DNA from: Bacillota bacterium
Lineage (GTDB): Bacteria > Bacillota > Clostridia > Peptostreptococcales > Anaerovoracaceae
Assembly (NCBI GenBank): GCA_017537495.1
Contig: JAFYKS010000291.1
Coordinates: 1 to 5,353 of the forward strand
DNA length: 5,353 nucleotides
Direction of reading: 5' to 3'
Numbering within the stretch: position 1 is the stretch's first letter; every line of letters starts with the position of its first letter. Below, one piece after another: positions 1 through 5,352 of the stretch. Below the pieces are notes generated by a model that saw only the letters and a program-made list of their open reading frames with translations, was not told the origin of the DNA and searched no databases. Both the position numbers and the translations under genes were made by a program.

Positions 1-644
1 CCCGCCTGCCCCCAGCTGCCGGTAAACAGCATTTTTTCCAGCTGCACCGCATGGTAAAACGGCAGCACATTTGCACATTTTTCAAAAAATCCGCCCACCA
101 GGCTGAGATCGAACCACACACCGGAAAGCCATGCGGAAAGATTGGTCAGCAGTGCGCCGCAGACTCCGCCAACCTGCTTCACCCCCAGCACACTGCCGCA
201 CAGAAGGCCAAGTGCAATATTAAATACAGCCATCGGAATTATCCCAATTATAGCATAAAGAATATCCACACGGACAGTCAGCCCCAAAGGAACTGCAAAC
301 AGATAGCAGGCCGCTGTCTGTCCGATGGCGATGGGCAGAATAGGCAGCATATACCCCAGGATAAAATCAACTCCGGTAAGAGGCGTGGTATACAGTCTCT
401 GTAGGAATGCGCTTTCCCGGTCTTTGGCAATGAGGGTCGCTGAAAAAAGCGTCATGAAAGAGAGGCCGAATACGGTAATCCCCGGTGTCAGAGTATCGAT
501 TTCAAACAGATGCACCGAAATATTTTTCTGCATGGTGCTGAGCAGGAGCAGCAAAACCAGCGGGAACCCCAGGCCAAAGCCCAGATTGAGCGGATCCCTC
601 AAAATCTCCTTCGTACATCTTTTCGCGAAAGTCATCATCCTCAT
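1..644 (-). CDS. ABC-2 type transporter membrane subunit (3' end cut by window edge)
   Basis: Membrane subunit of an ABC-2 exporter, expected to sit in the cytoplasmic membrane as partner of the ATPase encoded just upstream. The frame is open from the ATG at 644-642 to position 3, giving 214 residues without a stop. Hydrophobic segments lie near residues 22-38, 56-74, 93-118, 128-153 and 158-176, and a sixth membrane helix is probably lost beyond the edge. A charged stretch around residues 74-90 (AKDRES, then QRLYTTPL) matches the conserved cytoplasmic loop of ABC-2 permeases before their third helix. The start ATG overlaps the ATPase stop as ATGA. A strong site (AAGGAGGGGG) lies about 7 nt upstream inside the ATPase gene, so translation is probably coupled. 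ABC-2 permeases are usually about 240-260 residues, so roughly 30 or more are missing. The cargo (drug, lipid, peptide or polysaccharide) cannot be told from sequence. Confidence 0.9.
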   Translation of the reverse strand, partial: MRMMTFAKRCTKEILRDPLNLGFGLGFPLVLLLLLSTMQKNISVHLFEIDTLTPGITVFGLSFMTLFSATLIAKDRESAFLQRLYTTPLTGVDFILGYMLPILPIAIGQTAACYLFAVPLGLTVRVDILYAIIGIIPMAVFNIALGLLCGSVLGVKQVGGVCGALLTNLSAWLSGVWFDLSLVGGFFEKCANVLPFYHAVQLEKMLFTGSWGQA

Positions 645-1369
645 ACTTCCCCCTCCTTCACAATTGATACAAAGGCCTTTTCAAAATCTGCCGTTCCCGC
701 CTTTTCTTTCAGTTCTTCTGCCGTTCCTGCTGCCAGAAGCTTCCCGCTTTTCATAATTCCGATGCGGTCAGAAAGGGCTTCGGCTTCCTCCATGTAATGG
801 GTGGTCAGGATGATTGTCACCCTTCCCTTCAAAGCCCGGATTGCTTCCCAGAGTTCATATCTTGCAATCACATCCAGCCCCAGTGTGGGTTCATCCAGAA
901 AGAGGATTTCCGGTTCGCTGATCAGTGCCATGGCGATACTGACACGGCGCTGCCACCCGCCAGATAACTTTCCAGCTTTTCTTTTAAGAACACTTTCCAG
1001 AGAGAACTGAGAGGTAAGTTCTCTGATTTTTGTTTCCGTTTGTTCCCGGTTAAATCCGTGAATTCCGCAGATCAGCTCCAGGTTTTCCTCTACGGAAAGG
1101 TTAGGAGCCACAGCGGTCTCCTGGGGAGATACGCCGATTAATCGTTTTACCTGCTCCGGATTTTTTAGAATACTGTATCCGCCCACCTCAGCATCCCCTT
1201 CTGATGGTTTCGTCAGGCAGGAAAGCATTTTGACGGCAGTGGTCTTTCCTGCACCGTTTACACCAAGGAGCGCGAATAATTCCCCCTGACCGATTTCCAG
1301 GCTGAGCTCATCCACAGCAGTCAGGTTCTTATACCGTTTCGTAAGGCCGGTCGTTTTAATTGCCCACAT
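641..1369 (-). CDS. ABC-2 type transporter ATP-binding protein (242 aa)
   Basis: Cytoplasmic ATPase that powers the ABC-2 exporter with the membrane subunit encoded directly downstream. All nucleotide-binding motifs are visible: Walker A GVNGAGKTT at 36-44, Q-loop Gln83 (SPQE), signature LSGGW at 135-139 followed by QRR, Walker B ILFLDE at 155-160, D-loop GLD at 164-166, and switch His191 (TTHYMEEAE). It resembles the DrrA/YadG/CcmA-like class of single-domain ATPases. Trp replaces the usual Gln at the end of the signature; this position varies in the ABC-2 class, so activity is still expected. The start was placed at the ATG at 1369-1367 because a clean GGAGGA lies 8 nt upstream. The same frame stays open to 1540, but that extension runs through the terminator of the preceding gene and adds 57 residues without family character. 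The stop overlaps the next start as ATGA. The substrate is unknown. Confidence 0.95.
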   Translation of the reverse strand: MWAIKTTGLTKRYKNLTAVDELSLEIGQGELFALLGVNGAGKTTAVKMLSCLTKPSEGDAEVGGYSILKNPEQVKRLIGVSPQETAVAPNLSVEENLELICGIHGFNREQTETKIRELTSQFSLESVLKRKAGKLSGGWQRRVSIAMALISEPEILFLDEPTLGLDVIARYELWEAIRALKGRVTIILTTHYMEEAEALSDRIGIMKSGKLLAAGTAEELKEKAGTADFEKAFVSIVKEGEV

Positions 1370-1406
1370 GTATGTGATCCTCCATTTCAGTTTGTTTTCG
1401 TAGTTT

Positions 1407-1415
1407 ATCATAGCA
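1407..1415 (-). promoter_or_regulatory. Probable extended -10 promoter of the ABC operon
   Basis: Reading the minus strand, TGCTATGAT forms an extended -10 (TG, one base, then TATGAT). It lies downstream of the regulator's terminator and about 38 nt upstream of the ATPase start. No good -35 sits at 17 bp (AACATT there; TCAACA at 19 bp is a partial match), which is acceptable for extended -10 promoters. Predicted only from sequence. Confidence 0.45.
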
Positions 1416-1483
1416 GACTGAACGGAGAAAATGTTGATTCCTGCCTCTTCGGTCATGGAGGATGCTTCATCGGTTCTGCCAAT

Positions 1484-1514
1484 ATAAAAAACGGCGTGAC
1501 CGAAGTCACGCCGT
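1484..1514 (-). terminator. Rho-independent terminator after the DtxR/MntR-family gene
   Basis: A perfect 10-bp stem (ACGGCGTGAC paired with GTCACGCCGT; 1491-1500 with 1505-1514) closes a four-base loop, TTCG on the transcribed minus strand. On that strand it is followed by a run of six Ts and then ATAT. It begins 15 nt past the regulator's stop codon and so separates the regulator from the ABC pair. Confidence 0.93.
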
Positions 1515-1529
1515 CCGTTACTTGACGAT

Positions 1530-1904
1530 TTATTTTCCATACCGCTCCAGATGGTTCTTCAGAGCATTAAAGGTTTCTTCACTGAGTACGTGTTCGACCT
1601 TGCAGGCATCTTCTGCCGCCACTTCTTCAGACACACCCAGGTTCACAAACAGACGGGTAATCACCTGATGGCGCTCAAAGGTTGCCTCTGCGATAGCTCG
1701 TCCTTCTTCTGTCAGTGTGATGTAGCCGCTCTCATTCATCACAATATATTCCTTCTGGCGCAGGTTTTTCATGGCCACGCTTACACTCGGCTTGGTATAA
1801 CCGGTATCATGAACAATGTCGATAGAACGCACCTGCGGCAGGGATTTACTCAGTCTCAGTATGGTTTCCAGATAATCTTCTACGGATTCGCCTTTGTGAA
1901 ACAT
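1530..1904 (-). CDS. DtxR/MntR-family metal-dependent transcriptional regulator (124 aa)
   Basis: Predicted metal-activated DNA-binding repressor of manganese or iron homeostasis genes. Residues 1-60 form a winged helix-turn-helix (recognition region about VRSIDIVHDTGYTKPS onward, wing with GYITLTEEG). Residues 66-124 form the metal-binding and dimerisation domain (ERHQ, then CKVEHVLSEE). Metal-site candidates are Asp10, Glu13, His79, Cys101, Glu104 and His105. Asp10 and Glu13 match MntR (Asp8, Glu11), whereas Cys101 falls where DtxR has Cys102 and MntR has Glu99. The short length without a C-terminal SH3/FeoA domain is MntR-like. The start is the ATG at 1904-1902, with GGAGG 5 nt upstream; the in-frame TTG at 1916 overlaps that site and is rejected. 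It is monocistronic, with its own promoter and terminator. No metal transporter gene lies next to it, so its targets are probably elsewhere. Family assignment is firm; metal preference is inference. Confidence 0.93.
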   Translation of the reverse strand: MFHKGESVEDYLETILRLSKSLPQVRSIDIVHDTGYTKPSVSVAMKNLRQKEYIVMNESGYITLTEEGRAIAEATFERHQVITRLFVNLGVSEEVAAEDACKVEHVLSEETFNALKNHLERYGK

Positions 1905-1921
1905 TACATCCTCCAAAATAA

Positions 1922-1956
1922 ATAATAACTGTTCCTATTATAGCGGTTATCCCGCT
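1922..1956. promoter_or_regulatory. Two short inverted repeats over the regulator's promoter (candidate operators)
   Basis: One repeat has 6-bp arms ATAATA/TATTAT with an 8-bp spacer (1922-1927 and 1936-1941), covering the -10 and the predicted transcription start. The second has 5-bp arms AGCGG/CCGCT with a 5-bp spacer (1942-1956), lying in the -35/-10 spacer. DtxR-family regulators often bind about 20-bp palindromes at such positions, so autoregulation is possible. Neither repeat matches the classic DtxR box or the B. subtilis MntR box as I know them. Short AT-rich arms can arise by chance. Confidence 0.3.
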
Positions 1957-1965
1957 TCCCGTCAA
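1937..1965 (-). promoter_or_regulatory. Sigma-A-type promoter of the DtxR/MntR-family gene
   Basis: On the minus strand TTGACG (1965-1960) and TATAAT (1942-1937) are separated by exactly 17 bp, a near-consensus housekeeping promoter. The predicted start of transcription is near 1930, giving a leader of about 26 nt that carries the GGAGG site. Two short inverted repeats overlap the core promoter and are listed separately. Confidence 0.85.
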
Positions 1966-1990
1966 TAAAATCCACTGAAGCCGAAGACAT

Positions 1991-2018
1991 AAAAAAGCCG
2001 GCAGGTCCTGCCGGCTTT
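1991..2018 (-). terminator. Rho-independent terminator of the M20 hydrolase/YfcC operon
   Basis: A perfect 11-bp stem (AAAGCCGGCAG with CTGCCGGCTTT; 1994-2004 and 2008-2018) has a 3-base loop. On the minus strand a six-T run starts within the last stem bases (1996-1991). It begins 38 nt after the permease stop codon and 26 nt before the -35 of the next gene. The plus-strand side has only a short T run, so it is read as a minus-strand terminator. Confidence 0.94.
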
Positions 2019-2056
2019 ATCGCTTATGGATTCAGTCTGTGACTGACGTATTTTGC

Positions 2057-3463
2057 TTAGAACGGACCGTAGTTGATCTGTACTGCAATAACCATGAATA
2101 CGCAGGATACTACTGCCCAGATTGCCCACAGAGGTGCGATGAACTTGATCCACTTACTCCAAGGAATGTTGCATACTGCCAGAGCAGCCATGCAGGTACC
2201 GGAAGTTGGGGAAATCACGTTGGTGTAACCGTCACCCATGTGGAATGCCAGAGTTGCAGTCTGTCTGGTCATATCCAGCAGGTCAGCCAGAGGTGCCATG
2301 AATGGCATGGTGATGGAAGCCTGACCGGAACCGGAAGGTACCAGGAAGTCGAATGCAGTCTGGAAGATGTACATACCGATTGCAGCGATGTTGGTGTTCA
2401 TACCCTGCAGCAGGTTGCCTGCAGCGTTGATTAATGTATCGAATACGTTTGCATCACTCATGATATTGGTAGCTGCACGGCAAAGACCTACCATGAAACC
2501 TGCATAAAGCATGTCCTTTGCACCTGCCACCAGAGCCTTCGCCATATCATTGATGCTCAGTCCGCCGATGATGCCGGAGAGAATACCCATGATGATAAAC
2601 AGTGCGGAAATTTCATCCATGTAGTAACCCTGGGTGATAACCAGAACTGCAATCATAACGAATCCGCCCAGGAAAACAGCCAGCACCAGAGCCTGACGGG
2701 TAGTCAGAGGCTTTACCTGGCTTGCATCGATTGGCTGTGCATTGGCCTTATCGATTTCGTACATAGGGCTGAGGGTTGGATCCTTCTTAATCTTAGCTGC
2801 ATATCTTAATAAGAATGCGATAGTGACGATGTTCAGAACTACCAGCAGTGCAATTCTCAGACCCATACCGGAGAAGGTTGGCAGACCTGCGATTTCGTGT
2901 GCAATACCGGTGGTGAATGCGTTGGCAGGACCAGCTGCGAAACCAATTGCAGAGGAACCCATCAGCAGCATAACCGCTACAAAGGAGTCAAATCCGCAGG
3001 CCACGCAGGCCGCATACATCAGCGGCAGGAATGCCAGATATTCTTCACAGCAGGCTGCTGTGGAAGAAATGATGGAGAATGCAATAATACAGATTGGAAT
3101 CATCAGCAGCTGCTTGTTTCCCAGAACCTTAACCAGATTGCCGATGCCAGCGTGCAGAGCACCGGTAGCTTTGATGATTTCCATCATGCCGCCTACAATC
3201 AGCAGGAAGAAGATGATGGAGCCGGCTTTCTGCATGCCCTTAGTGAAGGACATCAGGAAGTCCATAAATCCAATTGGATTCTTTTCAGTTGCCTGATATG
3301 TACCAGGTACAACCAGTTCTGCACCGGAAGTAGGGTCTACAGCTCTTTCAAAGGAGCCGCCCGGCAGAATCCAGGTACACAGTGCTGCCACAATTACGAT
3401 ACCGATGATAATGATAATCGGGTCGATAGCCTTGATTTGTTTCTTTTCTTTCTTTTCGTTCAT
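2057..3463 (-). CDS. YfcC-family (DcuC/ArcD-like) membrane transporter (468 aa)
   Basis: Cytoplasmic-membrane secondary transporter of the YfcC family, in the wider DcuC/ion-transporter group whose members carry C4-dicarboxylates, basic amino acids or small peptide-like compounds. A short lysine-rich cytoplasmic N-terminus (MNEKKEKKQ) precedes a first helix at about 14-33. Further hydrophobic segments lie near 80-98, 119-137, 143-180, 200-220, 257-278, 285-303, 312-330, 355-375, 382-396 and 440-463. A polar cytoplasmic loop around 222-256 divides the two halves. Likely functional motifs are CCEEYLAF (138-145), PSGSGQAS (376-383) and the GDGYTN...SPTSG stretch (410-422), resembling helix-break substrate loops of this superfamily. 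The start is the ATG at 3463-3461, with AGGAGG 7 nt upstream overlapping the stop of the M20 gene; the in-frame ATG at 3484 lies inside that gene. The 11-nt gap implies one transcript. Length is normal for the family. The substrate is unknown, probably the M20 enzyme's substrate or product. Confidence 0.92.
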   Translation of the reverse strand: MNEKKEKKQIKAIDPIIIIIGIVIVAALCTWILPGGSFERAVDPTSGAELVVPGTYQATEKNPIGFMDFLMSFTKGMQKAGSIIFFLLIVGGMMEIIKATGALHAGIGNLVKVLGNKQLLMIPICIIAFSIISSTAACCEEYLAFLPLMYAACVACGFDSFVAVMLLMGSSAIGFAAGPANAFTTGIAHEIAGLPTFSGMGLRIALLVVLNIVTIAFLLRYAAKIKKDPTLSPMYEIDKANAQPIDASQVKPLTTRQALVLAVFLGGFVMIAVLVITQGYYMDEISALFIIMGILSGIIGGLSINDMAKALVAGAKDMLYAGFMVGLCRAATNIMSDANVFDTLINAAGNLLQGMNTNIAAIGMYIFQTAFDFLVPSGSGQASITMPFMAPLADLLDMTRQTATLAFHMGDGYTNVISPTSGTCMAALAVCNIPWSKWIKFIAPLWAIWAVVSCVFMVIAVQINYGPF

Positions 3464-3474
3464 GTTAATCCCTC

Positions 3475-4554
3475 CTACAGGCATTCTTTCTTAATTGCTG
3501 CCAGATAGACTTCTACAGATTTATTTAAAGATTCTTCTGTAACGTGTTCATTGAACTGGTGTGCCACCATTGGGCCCGGTCCCACGATAATACGGTCTCC
3601 CTCAAAGAAAGATGCTTCTGTGATACCGTTTCCGGTTTCTGCCTTCTTACCACAGATTTCTTCGTACCATGCGATTCTGTCACCAGTGTTTACGAAAGAT
3701 GGAACATCGTTGATGATTTCGTAGGATGCATCGAATTCCTTCAGAGCTTCGTCAGTCATCTGTCTGATCATTGGATATTCTGATGCGCTGTCGCAGATTC
3801 TGAAGTCCAGGTAAATGGTTGTCTTAGCAGGTACCTTGTTAATGGAGGTACCACCTTCCATGACACCGATATTCATGGTGGAGCGAGGTACACTGAAGAG
3901 CGGATGATGATTTTCTCTCAGCTTGTCTTCAATTTCCATCATCTTGTTCAGGAACTTCACTGCATTCTTGTTGGAGCTCTTTCCTTCAATCGGACGGCTG
4001 GAATGGGTAGTTACGCCGTTAAAGGTGAAAAGAAATTCCAGAATACCTTTGGAACCGATTTCCGGCATGTTATCGGTTGGTTCGCATACCAGAACGTGTT
4101 CAGGGAACTGTTCACCGCTTTTCACCAGATCGTAAATACCGCCGAACAAAATTTCTTCATCATAAGTCCAGTACATCTTGATGCCCTTGCCTGCCGCCTT
4201 GATTTCATCCAGCGGTGCAATGGATGCTGCATACAGTGCTGCAGCGATGCCGCCCTTCATGTCGCAGGTACCCAGACCGTACAGCTTGCCGTCTTCTTCT
4301 GTAATGGTCAGCGGCTCGTAAGTCCATCCTTCTGTAATATCTACGGTGTCGGTATGACCAAGGAAGCCAAGTGTCGGATTGTCTCCGAAAGTGGCTACCA
4401 GGACCTCCTTGCCTGTATCCGGATTCATTCTTCGGTCAACTTCGAATCCCAGAGGAGTAACGAAGTTTTCGATGTAATCCATAATTTCTTTGTTGCATTT
4501 GTCCTTGATGGTATTGATTTCCACCAGGTCTTTCAAAATCTCTTTAACCGTCAT
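3475..4554 (-). CDS. M20-family metallohydrolase (ArgE/DapE-like deacylase or peptidase, 359 aa)
   Basis: Cytoplasmic zinc-type hydrolase of the M20 family, which removes acyl or aminoacyl groups from N-acyl amino acids or short peptides. The two-metal site is complete: His67 and Asp69 (GHTDTVD), bridging Asp98 (GTCDMKGG), general base Glu133 and metal ligand Glu134 (YDEEILFGG), Glu158 (CEPTD) and His332 (AHQFNEHV). The lid/dimerisation domain spans about 170-275 with the conserved His184 (THSS). The start is the ATG at 4554-4552, preceded by a modest AAAGGG 7 nt upstream; an in-frame GTG at 4590 would add 12 residues but lies within an inverted repeat and lacks a ribosome binding site. It is first in an operon with the YfcC permease. 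Its C-terminal half is about 65% identical to the M20 gene upstream. Length is near the usual 360-400. Specific ArgE or DapE activity is not claimed; a dipeptidase or a catabolic deacylase is equally possible. Confidence 0.93.
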   Translation of the reverse strand: MTVKEILKDLVEINTIKDKCNKEIMDYIENFVTPLGFEVDRRMNPDTGKEVLVATFGDNPTLGFLGHTDTVDITEGWTYEPLTITEEDGKLYGLGTCDMKGGIAAALYAASIAPLDEIKAAGKGIKMYWTYDEEILFGGIYDLVKSGEQFPEHVLVCEPTDNMPEIGSKGILEFLFTFNGVTTHSSRPIEGKSSNKNAVKFLNKMMEIEDKLRENHHPLFSVPRSTMNIGVMEGGTSINKVPAKTTIYLDFRICDSASEYPMIRQMTDEALKEFDASYEIINDVPSFVNTGDRIAWYEEICGKKAETGNGITEASFFEGDRIIVGPGPMVAHQFNEHVTEESLNKSVEVYLAAIKKECL

Positions 4555-4561
4555 GTCATCG

Positions 4562-4567
4562 CCCTTT
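4562..4567 (-). promoter_or_regulatory. Ribosome binding site deciding the M20 hydrolase start
   Basis: AAAGGG on the minus strand lies 7 nt before the ATG at 4554. It is weaker than the AGGAGG-type sites of the other genes here, but no better site serves the GTG at 4590, so it supports the shorter 359-residue protein. Confidence 0.55.
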
Positions 4568-4587
4568 CTGCATGTCGTTCGCCGCCC

Positions 4588-4615
4588 CACTTTATTTTAA
4601 TAAATCAATAAAGTG
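4588..4615. promoter_or_regulatory. Inverted repeat in the M20/YfcC operon leader (candidate operator or leader hairpin)
   Basis: Perfect 9-bp arms CACTTTATT/AATAAAGTG (4588-4596 and 4607-4615) flank a 10-base AT-rich spacer. It starts about 8 nt after the predicted transcription start and ends 33 nt before the ATG. The position suits a repressor roadblock site. As RNA it would be a weak AU-rich hairpin, without a following T run, so it is not a terminator. Confidence 0.5.
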
Positions 4616-4629
4616 AAACTCATGTGCTC

Positions 4630-4658
4630 ATTTTACCGCTTTACTGCAAAAAAATCAA
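4630..4658 (-). promoter_or_regulatory. Sigma-A-type promoter of the M20 hydrolase/YfcC operon
   Basis: On the minus strand TTGATT (4658-4653) and TAAAAT (4635-4630) are exactly 17 bp apart, with a T-rich start to the spacer. Transcription should begin near 4623, giving a leader of about 70 nt. It lies directly after the terminator of the upstream M20 gene, so the two M20 genes are transcribed separately unless there is read-through. Confidence 0.75.
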
Positions 4659-4680
4659 CCCTTTCTAGTCATATTTTGTC

Positions 4681-4748
4681 AAAAAAAAACAAACCGGTCC
4701 TGAAGCCAATGTCATCAAATCAAGATGACATTGGTCCACAGGAACCGG
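4681..4748 (-). terminator. Long two-part terminator after the upstream M20 gene
   Basis: A perfect 11-bp inner stem (CCAATGTCATC with GATGACATTGG; 4706-4716 and 4724-4734) carries a 7-base loop. Beyond a small internal loop (AAG opposite TCCA), the outer stem pairs CCTG with CAGG and CCGGT with ACCGG, with one bulged A (4694-4702 with 4739-4748). The transcribed strand then reads TTTG and nine Ts (4689-4681). It starts 10 nt after the stop codon of the upstream M20 gene. The stem is longer than a usual terminator. Confidence 0.9.
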
Positions 4749-4758
4749 CCCATAGATG

Positions 4759-5352
4759 CTACAGACATTCTTTTTTAATTAAGTTCAGATAAATTTCAGC
4801 TACCTTGTTCAGCTTTTCTTCTGTTACGTGTTCGTTAGCCTGATGCAGTGTTCTAGGTCCAGGTCCTAAAATCACACGGTCACTGCCGGTGAAGAAGGAA
4901 GCCTCTGTAATACCTGTACCAGCCTTTGCCGGCACACCGGTCTGCTCTTCATACCAGGCCACTCTGTCACCTTCGTTTCTGAAGGACATGGCATCATTGA
5001 TGATTTCATAATCTGCATCGAACTCTGCAATCGCTTCTTCGGTATATTTACGGATTCTTTCATACTGACTTTCACTGTCGCAGATACGGAAGTCCAGGTA
5101 AACCTTGGTTTCAGAAGGAACCGTATTCATGGCAATGCCGCCTTCAATAATACCGATATTCATGGTAGTATGCGGAACACCGAAGAGTGCATACGTTTCA
5201 TCCTGCAGCCTTTCTTCCAGAGCCAGCATTTTGTTCAGGAACTTTACTGCATTCTTATTGGAATTCTTTCCCGGAATTGGTGCGCTGGAGTGAGTGGATA
5301 CGCCATGGAATGTAAAAATGTATTCCAGCAGACCCTTGGATCCGATGTTTAC
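4759..5352 (-). CDS. M20-family metallohydrolase, tandem paralogue (5' end cut by window edge)
   Basis: C-terminal 197 residues of a second M20 hydrolase; the frame stays open to the window edge and the true start lies beyond it. The visible part begins at about residue 164 of the neighbouring M20 protein. It covers the lid/dimerisation domain (IGSKGLLEY, then THSSAPIPGK with the conserved His) and the end of the catalytic domain (GITEASFF, GPGPRTLHQANEHV). The His of LHQ is the last metal ligand and lies 28 residues from the C-terminus, exactly as in the neighbour. The other metal ligands are outside the window. By hand count about 127 of 196 aligned positions are identical to the neighbour (about 65%), with one inserted residue and the same ending IKKECL. 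An internal ATG at 5229 is not the start, since clear homology continues upstream of it. The gene is the last of its transcript. Its substrate may be related to, but not the same as, the neighbour's. Confidence 0.93.
   Translation of the reverse strand, partial: VNIGSKGLLEYIFTFHGVSTHSSAPIPGKNSNKNAVKFLNKMLALEERLQDETYALFGVPHTTMNIGIIEGGIAMNTVPSETKVYLDFRICDSESQYERIRKYTEEAIAEFDADYEIINDAMSFRNEGDRVAWYEEQTGVPAKAGTGITEASFFTGSDRVILGPGPRTLHQANEHVTEEKLNKVAEIYLNLIKKECL

Noticed and set aside
51..797. Three overlapping plus-strand open frames opposite the ABC-2 permease and the end of the ATPase gene
   Set aside because: The minus strand encodes an ABC-2 membrane protein in an unbroken frame with a strong ribosome binding site; the plus frames have no recognisable features.
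1551..1925. Plus-strand open frame of 124 codons opposite the metalloregulator
   Set aside because: Complement of a firm DtxR/MntR-family gene; no start signal or motif.
2032..2046. Small perfect hairpin (TCAGTC, 3-base loop, GACTGA) between the permease stop and the main terminator
   Set aside because: No T run follows and the stem is only 6 bp, so it is not a terminator by itself; it may be chance or minor 3' structure.
2897..3508. Plus-strand open frame of 203 codons opposite the YfcC-family permease
   Set aside because: Antisense shadow of a clear membrane transporter gene; the composition is low-quality and no motif is recognisable.
4555..4590. Upstream GTG start adding 12 residues to the complete M20 hydrolase
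   Set aside because: The GTG overlaps the arm of an inverted repeat and has no ribosome binding site; M20 homology begins at MTVKEIL.
3904..4611. Plus-strand open frame of 235 codons opposite the M20 gene
   Set aside because: It lies antisense to a complete M20 hydrolase with all catalytic motifs, has no convincing ribosome binding site or family resemblance, and is rich in Cys, Phe and His as expected of a reversed coding strand.
4681..4748. Possible riboswitch or T-box because of the long structured RNA
   Set aside because: It lies directly after a stop codon and before a new promoter, shows no T-box antiterminator motif, and has no gene downstream in the same transcript, so a terminator explains it.
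4872..5075. Minus-strand open frame of 67 codons in another frame inside the upstream M20 gene
   Set aside because: It overlaps the well-conserved M20 frame, including GITEASFF, and shows no independent features.
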